From: CAINVV01 sp963663675
Lineage (GTDB): Bacteria > Bacteroidota > Bacteroidia > Bacteroidales > Prolixibacteraceae
Assembly: GCA_963663675.1 (NCBI GenBank)
Contig: OY760498.1
Span: 2,728,001-2,792,000 of the forward strand
Reading direction: 5' to 3'
DNA: 64,000 nucleotides
The position numbers were made by a program, and so were the translations under genes. Below are positions 43,830 through 53,499 of this stretch, one piece after another. How positions within the stretch are numbered: position 1 is the first letter of the stretch; the number at the start of each line of letters is the position of its first letter. The notes under the pieces are model-generated. The model made no database searches, was not told the origin of the DNA, and worked only from the letters and a program-made list of their open reading frames with translations.

Positions 43830-44960
43830 TTAAGTAATTTGCCCAAATTCTTTAATGCAATTGATAACTTCTTCAACATTTGCATGCTGCAATTCAGGAT
43901 AAATAGGCAGGCAAATAACCTGTTTGGTTATTCGCTCAGCAACAGGCAAATTGGCAGGATTCGATGAAGTTAGACCTCTATAAGATGGGAATTGGCTTAT
44001 CAACGGGTAGAAATACCTCCGGCCATAAATATTGTTTTTTTTCAATTCGTCATACAATTCATCACGGCCTTTCCCATAATCTGCATCTATTAAAATAGGA
44101 AAATAGGAGTAGGAATGATGAACGCCTTCAAGATCATTTAAAAATCTGATACCTGGTACATTTGCCAGTTTTGTCCTGTATAAATTGGCAATGGCTTTTC
44201 TTTTACCTATATTCTCATTCACATATTTGAGTTGTAATAACCCATATGCAGCTTGAACTTCATTCATTTTGGCATTAATTCCAGGTGCAATGACGGTCGT
44301 TTCGCCGGCAAAACCAAAATTTTTCAGGTAATCAATTCGTTGTTTGGTCTTTTCGTCGTGGCAAATAATTGCGCCTCCTTCTATGGTATTAAATACCTTG
44401 GTTGCATGAAAACTGAGTATAGAGAGATCCCCAAAATTTAAAACCGAATTACCATTAATTTTTACACCAAAAGCATGCGCTGCATCATAAATCAACTTTA
44501 AGCCATAAGTATCGGCAATCCTTTGAAATTCAAATAAATTACTTGGATTCCCATATACATGCACCGGCATGATGGCCGTTGTTTGTGGGGTAATGGCAGC
44601 TTCAACCTTTTCCGGATCAAGGTTGAATGTATTGGCTTCTATATCTGCAAATACTGGCTTAATGTTGTTCCACCAAAGTGAATGCGTGGTTGCCACGAAA
44701 CTAAATGGAGTGGTTATTACTTCTCCTGTAATCCGCAAAGTTTGCAAAGCAGTCATTAGTGCCAGCGTTCCATTCGCAAAAACAGATAAATAATTTACGC
44801 CTAAATAATTTGCCAACTCCTTTTCAAATTGCTGGTGAAAGGGTCCATTGTTTGTCAATATTTTATTATCCCATATTTGTTTCAACAATTCAATGAACTC
44901 TTCCAAAGGTGGCATTGCCGGCTGGGTGACGAATATTGGATTATTGTTTTTAAATTCCAT
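43830..44960 (-). CDS. DegT/DnrJ/EryC1/StrS family aminotransferase, 376 aa
   Basis: PLP-dependent sugar aminotransferase: NNGPFHQQFEKELANYLGVN, FANGTLALMTALQTL, TTPFSFVATTHSLWW, LIYDAAHAFGVKI and the Schiff-base lysine in LSFHATKVFNTIEGGAI (about residue 187). It should convert a 4-keto or 3-keto nucleotide sugar to an amino sugar. It is distinct from LegC (54950-56098), so the glycan probably contains a second amino sugar. The partner dehydratase is not obvious nearby. Confidence 0.9.
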   Translation of the reverse strand: MEFKNNNPIFVTQPAMPPLEEFIELLKQIWDNKILTNNGPFHQQFEKELANYLGVNYLSVFANGTLALMTALQTLRITGEVITTPFSFVATTHSLWWNNIKPVFADIEANTFNLDPEKVEAAITPQTTAIMPVHVYGNPSNLFEFQRIADTYGLKLIYDAAHAFGVKINGNSVLNFGDLSILSFHATKVFNTIEGGAIICHDEKTKQRIDYLKNFGFAGETTVIAPGINAKMNEVQAAYGLLQLKYVNENIGKRKAIANLYRTKLANVPGIRFLNDLEGVHHSYSYFPILIDADYGKGRDELYDELKKNNIYGRRYFYPLISQFPSYRGLTSSNPANLPVAERITKQVICLPIYPELQHANVEEVINCIKEFGQIT

Positions 44961-44969
44961 TTTGTGTAA

Positions 44970-46400
44970 TTATTGCTTTAACAAAATTGTTTTGATTTCA
45001 TTGAATTCCTTCAATTTTAAAAGATATCCCAGACCCAGGAAAATAATACCGCCAGCTAAAACACCTGTAAATATTTGTATCATATTGCCGGATAAAAATA
45101 ACGTAGGTAAAAATGCAGCTAACCCTGCAGATAACGAAATCGCCAACATTGGAGTTATATCCTTAATTTGATCCATAAAACCATGTTGAATAAGTTTACC
45201 AGTATAATAAGTATTTATAATCAGTGCCACGACTGATGTTACTATGGTTCCATAACACATGGCAAGAACTCCAAAAGGCACAGAAGCAAAGAGCACCAGT
45301 GTAATCATGATTTTTTTTATGATCTCCAGCCTGAGAAAGAGATCTGACCGGCCTTTTACCTGCAGCAGGTTCAAATTGATGGCGTGAATGGGGTAGAACA
45401 TAGCGCTAAAGCAAAGCACTTGCATAAGCGGCACTGCAGGTAACCATTTCTCAGTCAGGAGAACCAGCACCAATGGTTTACCCAAAGCTGCGAGCAGTAC
45501 CATAATAGGGAAAATAATAAAGGCAGACATTTTTAACAATCGCCTGTAATTTTTTTTTAACCGTTCAGTGTCGTGCTGAATTTCACTTAATATGGGAAAA
45601 GTAACACGCTGTATTATACCGGTAATATTTGATGAAGGCAGTTGAACCATTCCGACAGCCCGTGTATAATATCCAAGATCAACTGCCAGATATTTCTTGC
45701 CAATGATCAACTGGAAAATATTACTGTAGATAGTGTCCAGCAAGCCGGAGAGCATAAGTTTAGATCCAAAACCAAAAAGCTCTTTAAAGGAACGGATGGA
45801 AAATACCCAAAGCGGATTCCAACGGACTAAATACCATAATAATACTGAGGACAATACTGCAGAGGCCAAACCCTGGATAACCAATGCCCAAACTCCAAAT
45901 CCATTATAAGCCATTGCAAGACCAACCCCACCAGTAATAATTACTACTATTAACGATATTTTGGCCTGGGTTTTAAAATCAATCGCAATGCTGAGTTTGG
46001 TACTTTGAATCGCGCCAAAGGCGCCAATAATAATATTTAATCCTACCACTCGTGTAATATTCGTCAATTCCGGGCTCTTGTAAAAATCAGCGATCCATGG
46101 TGCCGCAATAAAAAGCAGAATATAAAATAGAATGCTTACAATGATATTGTAATAAAAGACAGTGGAGCAATCCTCTTCTGTCCTTTCCTGTTTGCGGATA
46201 AGGGCTGAACCAAAACCAGCACCTACAAATACATTGGAGACTGCAATAAATATGGAAATCATGCCAATCAGGCCATAATCAGCAGGCGACAAGATTCGGG
46301 CAATGATAATGCTGATAACAAAACTAATCCCCTGGGTTGCAAATCGCTCAATTGCACTCCATTTTAACCCGGCAATTGTCTTCTGTTTTAATCCTGACAT
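44970..46400 (-). CDS. Polysaccharide flippase (Wzx/WzxC-like, MOP superfamily), 476 aa
   Basis: About 12-14 membrane helices. N-terminal GLKWSAIERFATQGISFVIS, IIARILSPADYGLIGMISIF and IRKQERTEEDCSTVFYYNII are the hallmark of the WzxC branch. Translocates lipid-linked repeat units across the inner membrane, where the Wzy-like protein polymerises them. It lies 9 bp upstream of the aminotransferase gene and 5 bp after the GT4 gene. Confidence 0.92.
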   Translation of the reverse strand: MSGLKQKTIAGLKWSAIERFATQGISFVISIIIARILSPADYGLIGMISIFIAVSNVFVGAGFGSALIRKQERTEEDCSTVFYYNIIVSILFYILLFIAAPWIADFYKSPELTNITRVVGLNIIIGAFGAIQSTKLSIAIDFKTQAKISLIVVIITGGVGLAMAYNGFGVWALVIQGLASAVLSSVLLWYLVRWNPLWVFSIRSFKELFGFGSKLMLSGLLDTIYSNIFQLIIGKKYLAVDLGYYTRAVGMVQLPSSNITGIIQRVTFPILSEIQHDTERLKKNYRRLLKMSAFIIFPIMVLLAALGKPLVLVLLTEKWLPAVPLMQVLCFSAMFYPIHAINLNLLQVKGRSDLFLRLEIIKKIMITLVLFASVPFGVLAMCYGTIVTSVVALIINTYYTGKLIQHGFMDQIKDITPMLAISLSAGLAAFLPTLFLSGNMIQIFTGVLAGGIIFLGLGYLLKLKEFNEIKTILLKQ

Positions 46401-46405
46401 TTATA

Positions 46406-47473
46406 CTATTTGTTTTGCATCAAATTCATTATTGCTTCCTCCCAATCCTTTACCCTGATTTTCCAATCAAATGATTTGGCTAATTTAACAGCACCTTCAG
46501 AAACCTGGAAAAGCATTTCCGGCTTTTCCTGAAATTTTCTAATTAACAGCTCAATCTCTCCAACTGTGTTGACTACCCAACCGCTGGTATCCTGAACTAT
46601 CCATTCTTCTGCACCATAATCGCTATAGACAATGGAAGGGACTCCTGAAGATGCAGTCTCCAGTAGTACCTTTGGAAATCCTTCAGAGCGGGAAGGAAGG
46701 ATATTTAATTGCACATCAACGAGTATTTCTGCCAGTCTATCATGTTGTAATACACCCAATATTTTGACATTTTCAAGTTTATGATCTAAAATATACTGCT
46801 TAACGTTTTCCTTCTCAGGGCCATCCCCTGCTATCAGAAATTCAATTTCAGAAAATCTCTCTGCGAGCTGAAGATAATCATAGATTCCTTTGCGCTCCAT
46901 CAATCTGCCAATATAAATGACTTTTTGCAGGGTCTGGCTTGGCTGTCTCACATTTAAAAATCGTTCAGTTTCAGTTCCCAGGTAAAGAGTCTCATTGGCA
47001 CAAGTAATGCCGTGCTTGTCGAAATTGTATTTCCCGACAAAGGCTGTAATAGCAAAAATTTTATCAAAGAAAGCGTACGACCGAACCAGGTTCTCAAAAC
47101 TGGCATAATGTTCAAGAGCTGAATGAAGATTTTTTTCATCCCATATTCCTTCAATTGTAGAAAAGCTTTTCTTTCTGAAAAGTCGGAGTAAAAACCGGTT
47201 AAACCGCCATATCTCCCCTTTGGGCAGGTAGGCCAGGTCGCAATGCCAGATACCCCAGAGATAACCCAGGTAAATGCTTATTCTATGCGGCCAGAAACAC
47301 CGATATATATGGATTCCCTTTTTATTTATAGTGCTTGATTCCCCATTGTAAAGTTCAAGGGTGTAAACAGCAAAATTCTCCTTGTCAAGGTGTTGTGCCA
47401 ACGCTTTGCAATTGAGGTTTTGAGCATTGGTAAAATTGATGTATCCTCCCAGAAATATCTTAACTAACGACAT
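46406..47473 (-). CDS. Glycosyltransferase family 4, 355 aa
   Basis: GT-B: FTNAQNLNCKALAQHLDKEN, DKIFAITAFVGKYNFDKHGI, QKVIYIGRLMERKGIYDYLQ and donor motif PSRSEGFPKVLLETASSGVP (E-x7-E). No membrane segment. It overlaps the 47464-48621 gene by 10 bp, implying coupled translation and perhaps sequential action. Confidence 0.88.
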   Translation of the reverse strand: MSLVKIFLGGYINFTNAQNLNCKALAQHLDKENFAVYTLELYNGESSTINKKGIHIYRCFWPHRISIYLGYLWGIWHCDLAYLPKGEIWRFNRFLLRLFRKKSFSTIEGIWDEKNLHSALEHYASFENLVRSYAFFDKIFAITAFVGKYNFDKHGITCANETLYLGTETERFLNVRQPSQTLQKVIYIGRLMERKGIYDYLQLAERFSEIEFLIAGDGPEKENVKQYILDHKLENVKILGVLQHDRLAEILVDVQLNILPSRSEGFPKVLLETASSGVPSIVYSDYGAEEWIVQDTSGWVVNTVGEIELLIRKFQEKPEMLFQVSEGAVKLAKSFDWKIRVKDWEEAIMNLMQNK

Positions 47474-48621
47474 CCTTGAACAAGTGAAATAAATTTATCC
47501 TCATCAAACCGCATGTAATACTTTGAATTCCAAGCTATTACATCCTCAGAAAGCTTTTGATAACAATTTTCATCCATTATTTCAAACAGAAAATTGATGA
47601 AGTCTTTATTGTTTTTAACAGGGTAGTCAAATTCATCAAAGTAAATACTGTTAGAAAGCTGATCATTAATAATATAAGTGGGCAATCCATTATGCGCTGC
47701 TTCAAATATGCTTGTGGAATGATAGGTAAGATTAATACTACACAATTCATAACATTCATCATTTTGCAGATTAATAAATTTAACAAAAGAATAAGCTTTA
47801 AATTGGGACAAATCAGGCACCCCGTCATATCTTGGATGATTCTTTAAGAAAATTGTAATCCCCTGATCTACAAAGAATTTATGGTTATTTTCGAACAGAT
47901 TAGATAGATACAGAAAGAAATATTGCTGAAAATCAAGATATTCACCTGCAGTAAATTGCAAGGTAACCAAAACATTTTTATTGAAGGCATGATGTAACTG
48001 GCCTATTTGAGTAATGGGTAACCCAATTACCTCCGTATGTTCCGGGTAATATTCAGAATCTGCTTTGCTCAATAAATTGCGGAACCCGATTCCGTGCAAT
48101 AAAACAGTTGCATTGTTTTGCTGAATATGTTGTGCGGCCATCCGATTTATTAAATACCCTGTATGTGTCGAATTAATAATTCCATGTTGGTAGTCATATA
48201 GCCGGGCATCCGGCGAAAGCCCTCTGAAAAACCCAAGCATACTATTAGATATAGTAATGAAAACCTTGAATTTTAAGCGATTAAAGAAAACGGGATTTAA
48301 TAATTGTGCAATTTTATGTTCACGAGACTCGAATGATTTAAACCATTTTAATGGAAGCAATTTTCGAAATACCAAAATAAGGAACAGGTAAAAATCGAAC
48401 GGAACTGCGTTCAAGTTCTTGGGATGATTGGCACTACTATCCGGTTCCTCAATTAAAATGTAACTTATTTCATTTTGTTCGCATGCACAGATTAACGGTT
48501 CGAAGAATGGGTTCTTACCCATATTGGAACGGTTAAAATGCCTGGGGTAATAAAAGACAACATCAACAGCCTTTATCTTACTTAAAGATAAATATCTAAG
48601 AAAATTATTTATGGATTTCAA
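47464..48621 (-). CDS. Unassigned GT-B-like protein next to neuA, 385 aa
   Basis: No firm family. Features: Arg-rich N terminus (DVVFYYPRHFNRSNMGK), a hydrophobic patch FDFYLFLILVFRKLLPLKWF, DARLYDYQHGIINSTHTGYL, STVLLHGIGF-like NATVLLHGIGFRNLLSKADS, then LKNHPRYDGVPDLSQF and CSINLTYHSTSIFEAAHNGL near the C terminus. The last two recall the KNHPR and S/T-S/T-E motifs of capsule/poly-sialic acid GT-B transferases. Start is TTG; an in-frame TAG lies upstream. Its place beside neuA makes it a candidate nonulosonate transferase, an inference. Confidence 0.6.
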   Translation of the reverse strand: MKSINNFLRYLSLSKIKAVDVVFYYPRHFNRSNMGKNPFFEPLICACEQNEISYILIEEPDSSANHPKNLNAVPFDFYLFLILVFRKLLPLKWFKSFESREHKIAQLLNPVFFNRLKFKVFITISNSMLGFFRGLSPDARLYDYQHGIINSTHTGYLINRMAAQHIQQNNATVLLHGIGFRNLLSKADSEYYPEHTEVIGLPITQIGQLHHAFNKNVLVTLQFTAGEYLDFQQYFFLYLSNLFENNHKFFVDQGITIFLKNHPRYDGVPDLSQFKAYSFVKFINLQNDECYELCSINLTYHSTSIFEAAHNGLPTYIINDQLSNSIYFDEFDYPVKNNKDFINFLFEIMDENCYQKLSEDVIAWNSKYYMRFDEDKFISLVQGCR

Positions 48622-48672
48622 GGATAAAAAGTCAGATGATATGCAACTCAGCTATAAGATAAGGACGCATTG

Positions 48673-49368
48673 CTAGCGCTCATTTTTAATGAAATATTCT
48701 ATTTTTAGCAAATCATATTTTGTGTCTATGTCCAGGGACATTTCCTCATCCATGACATATTTCTGGATTTTTTCAAATTCATCTAAATATTTTGCCCTGA
48801 GAATAGATACGTTCATGATATAAATAGCCCCATTGTATTCATAAACTGCAGGGGCGTCCTGCCTGCGGGTGAAATTCCCAATTTTCATTTTCCGAAGAAA
48901 GCCACTGCCATCTTCTTCAAAAAGATTATAATATGGGTTTAACCTACTCTCCCTGACTGAAACGACCATATCCAGGTCTTCATGCCATAAAGCGTAGGCT
49001 TCACGTATATTCTGGCCAGTTCTCAACGGACTGGTAGGTTGCAGCAAACATATCTTACTGTATGATATTCCCAATTGATTTGCATAAAAATCAACAGCAT
49101 GCAACATTACTTCACGTGAACCAGCAGTATCGGAGGCAAGTTCTGAGGGACGAACAAAAGGAACTTTTAATCCATAGCTTTCAACAATCTGAATGACTTC
49201 AGAATCATCACTAGTGACACAAATATTTTCATCATCAGTCACACACCGAGCAGCATCTATAGTATAATGAATCAATGGTTTGCCAGCTAACGGCAAAATA
49301 TTTTTACGTGGTAATCCTTTAGATCCCCCTCTTGCCGGTATAATAAATAGGGTGTCTCTAATTTCCAT
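48673..49368 (-). CDS. neuA: CMP-nonulosonate synthetase (NeuA/LegF type), 231 aa
   Basis: Activates a sialic-acid-like sugar with CTP. Signatures: LFIIPARGGSKGLPRKNILP with the mononucleotide loop, PLIHYTIDAARCV, VTSDDSEVIQIVE, LLQPTSPLRTGQNIREA and, at the end, DEEMSLDIDTKYDLLKIEYF (metal Asp pair). Length matches the family (about 230). It overlaps the CBS-nucleotidyltransferase gene by 11 bp. Given LegB/LegC/LegG neighbours, the substrate is likely legionaminic acid rather than Neu5Ac. Confidence 0.93.
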   Translation of the reverse strand: MEIRDTLFIIPARGGSKGLPRKNILPLAGKPLIHYTIDAARCVTDDENICVTSDDSEVIQIVESYGLKVPFVRPSELASDTAGSREVMLHAVDFYANQLGISYSKICLLQPTSPLRTGQNIREAYALWHEDLDMVVSVRESRLNPYYNLFEEDGSGFLRKMKIGNFTRRQDAPAVYEYNGAIYIMNVSILRAKYLDEFEKIQKYVMDEEMSLDIDTKYDLLKIEYFIKNER

Positions 49369-50407
49369 TTTTCAAATGTTTTACAATTTCCTGAGCATTG
49401 ATATAATCCTGAAGTTGTCCAATATCAATCCAATAACCTATAATAGGATTATGAATAATTCTTTGTTTTTCAAGGATCATCAGGTCTATTAAATCAGTTA
49501 TATTATAGAATTGGTTTATAGGAATTTTATCAATGAGTTTACAATTCAGAATATAAATACCTGCGTTGGCATAATTGGTATAAGTTGGCTTTTCTTCTAT
49601 TCCTGTTATTTGGTCCTGGTCAATTGCAAATATCCCGAAAGGTATCTTTGTTGTATAGGGAATAGTGGCTACTCCCATTTGGGCCTGCTTTTCCACCAGG
49701 TTCAGATACAAATCTTCAAAATCAACATCTGTAAACAGATCGCTGTTCATTAATAAGACATAATCTGTATTGAATTTTCTAACCATAGATAATGCACCGG
49801 CAGTTCCTAAAGGTTGATCTTCCCAGATATATTCAATTGAAATCCCCTTTGAGGAACCATCGCCGAAATAGTCAACAATTTGCTGCCCGAGGTATTTAAC
49901 TGAAATATATATCTTCTCTATCCCGTAACTGATCAACCGGTCTATATTGTGCTCAATAATGGGTTTTCCACCCAACAACAACATTGGCTTAGGTACGACA
50001 TCTGTAAGCGGACGAAGCCGTTCTCCTCTTCCACCTGCCATTATCATACATTCAAGTGGCAGAAGGCTCTTCCTTTTTCTAAGATCATAGACCTTTGTAA
50101 TGCGGTAATCTTCATCCAACTGAGGCAGCAGTTTAATCCCCTGGTTTCGTATATCCTTAAATTCAGATACAGTATAACCGTTTTTAAGTGAATGGAAATT
50201 TTTAGACATAAAACAAGAGATAGTATCATCTAAAGTAAACCCTTTGATAAAACCTCTCCTGATATCACCATCAGTCAAAGTTCCCACCATCCTGCCATTT
50301 TCATCGATAATAAGTAAAGTTAAACTTCCTGAGAGCTCATTGATTTTTTTAATGGCATCCAGTATTGGATCGTTAGCTTTTATGCAATGTGATAAAAAAT
50401 CCTTCAT
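49358..50407 (-). CDS. ptmE: CBS-domain nucleotidyltransferase (PtmE/LegE-like), 349 aa
   Basis: Residues 1-115 are a tandem CBS pair (TLLIIDENGRMVGTLTDGDI and IKLLPQLDEDYRITKVYDL). Residues 118-349 are a sugar-1-phosphate nucleotidyltransferase: MIMAGGRGERLRPLTDVVPK, PMLLLGGKPIIEHNI, LMNSDLFTDVDFEDL, GIEEKPTYTNYANAGIYIL. In Campylobacter PtmE makes GDP-glucosamine for legionaminic acid, so GDP-linked intermediates are likely. ATGA overlap with neuB. Confidence 0.88.
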   Translation of the reverse strand: MKDFLSHCIKANDPILDAIKKINELSGSLTLLIIDENGRMVGTLTDGDIRRGFIKGFTLDDTISCFMSKNFHSLKNGYTVSEFKDIRNQGIKLLPQLDEDYRITKVYDLRKRKSLLPLECMIMAGGRGERLRPLTDVVPKPMLLLGGKPIIEHNIDRLISYGIEKIYISVKYLGQQIVDYFGDGSSKGISIEYIWEDQPLGTAGALSMVRKFNTDYVLLMNSDLFTDVDFEDLYLNLVEKQAQMGVATIPYTTKIPFGIFAIDQDQITGIEEKPTYTNYANAGIYILNCKLIDKIPINQFYNITDLIDLMILEKQRIIHNPIIGYWIDIGQLQDYINAQEIVKHLKNGN

Positions 50408-51423
50408 AGGTCAAAATTAGAAACGAGCTCAATTGCTTCGTCTATTTCAAAATCTCTAAATGCAACATTCCCTTCAACCAAATCCCAGTAGGTAGATGAA
50501 ATTCCAAAACTGGAACGTTTAGCAGTCAGATTGCCGGATGACAGGATATCTCCCTTACGTATTTTGCTCTTTGCCACAATTCTTTTCAAAACAACCTTGG
50601 AAATCTCCTGTTCACTTTTATTTGGCATTTTAATTCCCGTTCCCATGGCAATTTCAATGCTGCGTATTGCCTTTACCATTTCTTTTAGTTCTGCCGGATT
50701 AAGGGAGGCCTTGTGATCAGGTCCCTCCATCGATTTATCAAGAGTGAAGTGTTTTTCTAAAATCTCGGCACCTAATGCAACTGCCGCAATTGGGATCTCA
50801 ATGCCAAGTGTATGATCAGAATATCCAACCTTACATTTGAAGGCTTCTTTCAGTGTTAACATGGCCCTTAAATTTACCTCCTCCATTGGGCAAGGGTAAT
50901 TGGTTGTACAATGTAACAGCGTTATATCAGGTGTTCCGGAAGCAATAAGAGTGTTAAATGCACGCTCCACATCTCCGAGGGTAGACATACCGGTAGATAA
51001 GATAACCGGCAATCTTGTCGAGCCAATAGTTCTTAAATAGGATATATTGTTAATTTCACCTGAGCCAATCTTAAGATAATCCACACCTAATCCGGTTAAA
51101 AACTTCAGACTTTCTTCTTCGTCCGGAGTTGAAAGAAATTGGATTCCAATCTTGTCACAATAATGCTTTATCAATTTAAAATTATCATAACTCAGTTCCA
51201 ATTCTTTCAGCATTTGGAATTGATTGATATTGCTTTCTGATAGATTATTCTCCTGATAACTTGCCAAACTAGCAGTCTTGGTAACTATATTTTCAGTTTT
51301 CCAGGTTTGAAATTTTACCACATCAGCACCAGCCTCTTTAGCTGCGTCACAAAGCCTTAAAGCCAGGTCAAGTTTTCCGTTGTGATTGACACCTGCTTCA
51401 GCAATTATCATGACCTTTTTCAT
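50404..51423 (-). CDS. neuB: Nonulosonate synthase (NeuB/LegI type), 339 aa
   Basis: Condenses phosphoenolpyruvate with an N-acetylated hexosamine derivative. TIM-barrel domain: MIIAEAGVNHNGKLDLALRL, VVKFQTWKTENIVTK, LKIGSGEINNISYLRTI, VILSTGMSTLGDVERAF, LLHCTTNYPCPMEEVNLRAM, VGYSDHTLGIEIPIAAVALG, LEKHFTLDKSMEGPDHKASL. A C-terminal SAF (antifreeze-like) domain begins near residue 285 (RIVAKSKIRKGDILSSGNLT). All family catalytic blocks present. Confidence 0.95.
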   Translation of the reverse strand: MKKVMIIAEAGVNHNGKLDLALRLCDAAKEAGADVVKFQTWKTENIVTKTASLASYQENNLSESNINQFQMLKELELSYDNFKLIKHYCDKIGIQFLSTPDEEESLKFLTGLGVDYLKIGSGEINNISYLRTIGSTRLPVILSTGMSTLGDVERAFNTLIASGTPDITLLHCTTNYPCPMEEVNLRAMLTLKEAFKCKVGYSDHTLGIEIPIAAVALGAEILEKHFTLDKSMEGPDHKASLNPAELKEMVKAIRSIEIAMGTGIKMPNKSEQEISKVVLKRIVAKSKIRKGDILSSGNLTAKRSSFGISSTYWDLVEGNVAFRDFEIDEAIELVSNFDL

Positions 51424-51427
51424 CCGT

Positions 51428-52459
51428 TTATAGTTTATATTTTAGCAAATGATTTCCAAATAAATCTTGTTTATCCGGATTATTTATTGTCCATTCATCA
51501 CATAGCTTATCATACATCTCATTGTTGAAAATAATTTTGCCGATATAAAAATCATATGTTCTTCTCGAATATTTCTTTTTAAACTGGTAGAGCGAGTTTT
51601 GCTCGTCTGAATTGTATCCTCCACCCAAATGAAAACTCTTTACACCTAATTCTTTCATAACTTTGGATGATTCAAAAATCATAAAATCATTTGGATTGAG
51701 ACATAAATAATTTTTATCACTTCCTGAAAGGTGGTAATGGCCATATACTTTTGAATAAAAGAATATACCAGCAGAAATAACTAAATCATTAATTACCACC
51801 AATCCGAGAAAGCTGTTTTTTATGTCATTCTTAAATGCCGCGTAGTAATTATTTGAGAAGTAGAAGAAGGATTCAGCCCCGACTTTCATCATGGTAGAAT
51901 TATAAATCCTGATAAAATCATTAATATATTTAAACTCTCTGTCAACAATAAATTCCAATTTTATATTATTAGCTTTATTTATTCTGTTTCTTGCTTTTGT
52001 TTCCAATTCGTTCATCCATACTTCTTCTATTGAGAGGGAAAGATCTATTGCGATGGTATGTCGGTCCATCAGTAATTGTCCAATGGAAGTAAAACCGGTA
52101 TAATTGTTCAACAACGGATGAAATCTAAAAAAACCAGCTATAAAATTATTGGAAATACAATATGTTTTGAAAGCATTTAAAGAACGTACAATGAATTCTG
52201 CATCTTTTACATTGCAAATGGGGCCTCCATAGCCATAGGCAGTTTCAAAATCGTAAAATCTGGTTCCGCTGTGATAAAATGTTCTTTTTAAAAATGGGAA
52301 TAGCAGCATTTTCCCCTCTTCGGAGCAGACATAGCAGACAGCTTCAATATTTTCGGTCTCATATAGTTTTACATACTTTTCCTCAAAATAGACATCATAA
52401 AATTCTTCAGGAAAAGACAACAAATAGGAATCCCAATTTTTAACCAGGCTATAGTTCAT
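51428..52459 (-). CDS. FemAB/GNAT-like acyltransferase, 343 aa
   Basis: Two GNAT-like halves. Visible: FPEEFYDVYFEEKYVKLYET at the N terminus, FYDFETAYGYGGPICN, then in the second half LETKARNRINKANNIKLEFI, IRIYNSTMMKVGAESFFYFS, GIFFYSKVYGHYHLSGSDKN and ESSKVMKELGVKSFHLGGGY. This is the FemAB or CelD/BcsL-type acetyltransferase layout. It sits inside the legionaminic genes where a LegH 4-N-acetyltransferase would be expected, and no hexapeptide enzyme is in that block. Acyl donor (acetyl-CoA or aminoacyl-tRNA) cannot be told. Confidence 0.75.
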   Translation of the reverse strand: MNYSLVKNWDSYLLSFPEEFYDVYFEEKYVKLYETENIEAVCYVCSEEGKMLLFPFLKRTFYHSGTRFYDFETAYGYGGPICNVKDAEFIVRSLNAFKTYCISNNFIAGFFRFHPLLNNYTGFTSIGQLLMDRHTIAIDLSLSIEEVWMNELETKARNRINKANNIKLEFIVDREFKYINDFIRIYNSTMMKVGAESFFYFSNNYYAAFKNDIKNSFLGLVVINDLVISAGIFFYSKVYGHYHLSGSDKNYLCLNPNDFMIFESSKVMKELGVKSFHLGGGYNSDEQNSLYQFKKKYSRRTYDFYIGKIIFNNEMYDKLCDEWTINNPDKQDLFGNHLLKYKL

Positions 52460-53489
52460 GATCCAGATTTGCTTGTATTAAACTTAGTATTTTACTCATA
52501 TGATTCTTGGAATATCGTTGATCTATTATTAAAGATAATTCCTCTCCGTACAATCTTTTATCCGGTGATGTAACTTCTTCACATTGGGGCCAATGTACAG
52601 GAATAAAAATATTATGGTTTCTCATCTTTTGTCTTAAGTGATCTCTGTTGTGTATGAACACCGGAACAAATAACGGTACAACATTATTGGAGAAATTTAT
52701 GATAGGACTTATCCCTATTTTATGAAGTCCTTCAATCAAATATTGAGAATTATCAATTCTTTTCTGGCGAATTGAATCGAAATCAATACTTTTTAATATG
52801 GTGGTGGTTATATCACTTATTTTTGAATTTATATTACTTAGAATCAATGAATCACCCTTTTTGAACAAATCCAGGTAAACCTGATCACTGACCGAAACAA
52901 ATTGCTTATTGTTTTTCAAGAGACCTGCCGCGAATTTGTACTGAGCAAATGAATTATTCTCTTCACATTGGAATAATTCCGCATTCCTGGAAATAACCCA
53001 TGCTCCATCCGGGACCGGTAATTGTTTTCTGAAACTGGTAAACATGAAATCTACATCAAATGATTCAAACATGCTAAATAATGCCTGTGCATTATCAAGT
53101 ATGATCGAGGCAGTAGAACTTACAGATCTTATTTTTTTGATTTCATTGTGTATGTCAGCACCTCCAAAATAATTGATAATTAGCAATAAACACTTATCAT
53201 TATATTTTTCTCTGACTGAATCAATGTTTATGGAAAGATCCGAATTTATTGAATAGAACTCAAAAGGGATCGATGTTAATTTCACTGCATCAACAATAGA
53301 ATCACAGAGATAATCAGGCAGAAGTATTTTTTGCTTTCCGGTACTAACTGAAAAATTCAATATGTGAAATATTGCAGCTCTTCCTGAAGAATAAAAATAG
53401 CCTTTGTTGAATGCAGCGGGTAAATCTTTTTTAATTCCCCGGGTAAATCTATGATCGATTTCAAATTCACCACCAATCACATTATTCAT
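52449..53489 (-). CDS. DegT-like PLP-dependent protein of nonulosonate cluster, 346 aa
   Basis: Divergent fold-type I aminotransferase: YFYSSGRAAIFHILNFS, ILLPDYLCDSIVDAVKLTSI, LLIINYFGGADIHNEIKKIR, SIILDNAQALFSMFESFDVD (Asp for pyridine nitrogen) and the putative Schiff-base lysine in FTSFRKQLPVPDGAWVISR. The usual C-terminal substrate segment is reduced. It overlaps the FemAB-like gene by 11 bp, so the two probably act together, for example adding and acylating an amino group. Function inferred. Confidence 0.7.
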   Translation of the reverse strand: MNNVIGGEFEIDHRFTRGIKKDLPAAFNKGYFYSSGRAAIFHILNFSVSTGKQKILLPDYLCDSIVDAVKLTSIPFEFYSINSDLSINIDSVREKYNDKCLLLIINYFGGADIHNEIKKIRSVSSTASIILDNAQALFSMFESFDVDFMFTSFRKQLPVPDGAWVISRNAELFQCEENNSFAQYKFAAGLLKNNKQFVSVSDQVYLDLFKKGDSLILSNINSKISDITTTILKSIDFDSIRQKRIDNSQYLIEGLHKIGISPIINFSNNVVPLFVPVFIHNRDHLRQKMRNHNIFIPVHWPQCEEVTSPDKRLYGEELSLIIDQRYSKNHMSKILSLIQANLDHEL

Positions 53490-53499
53490 TTGGATTAAA

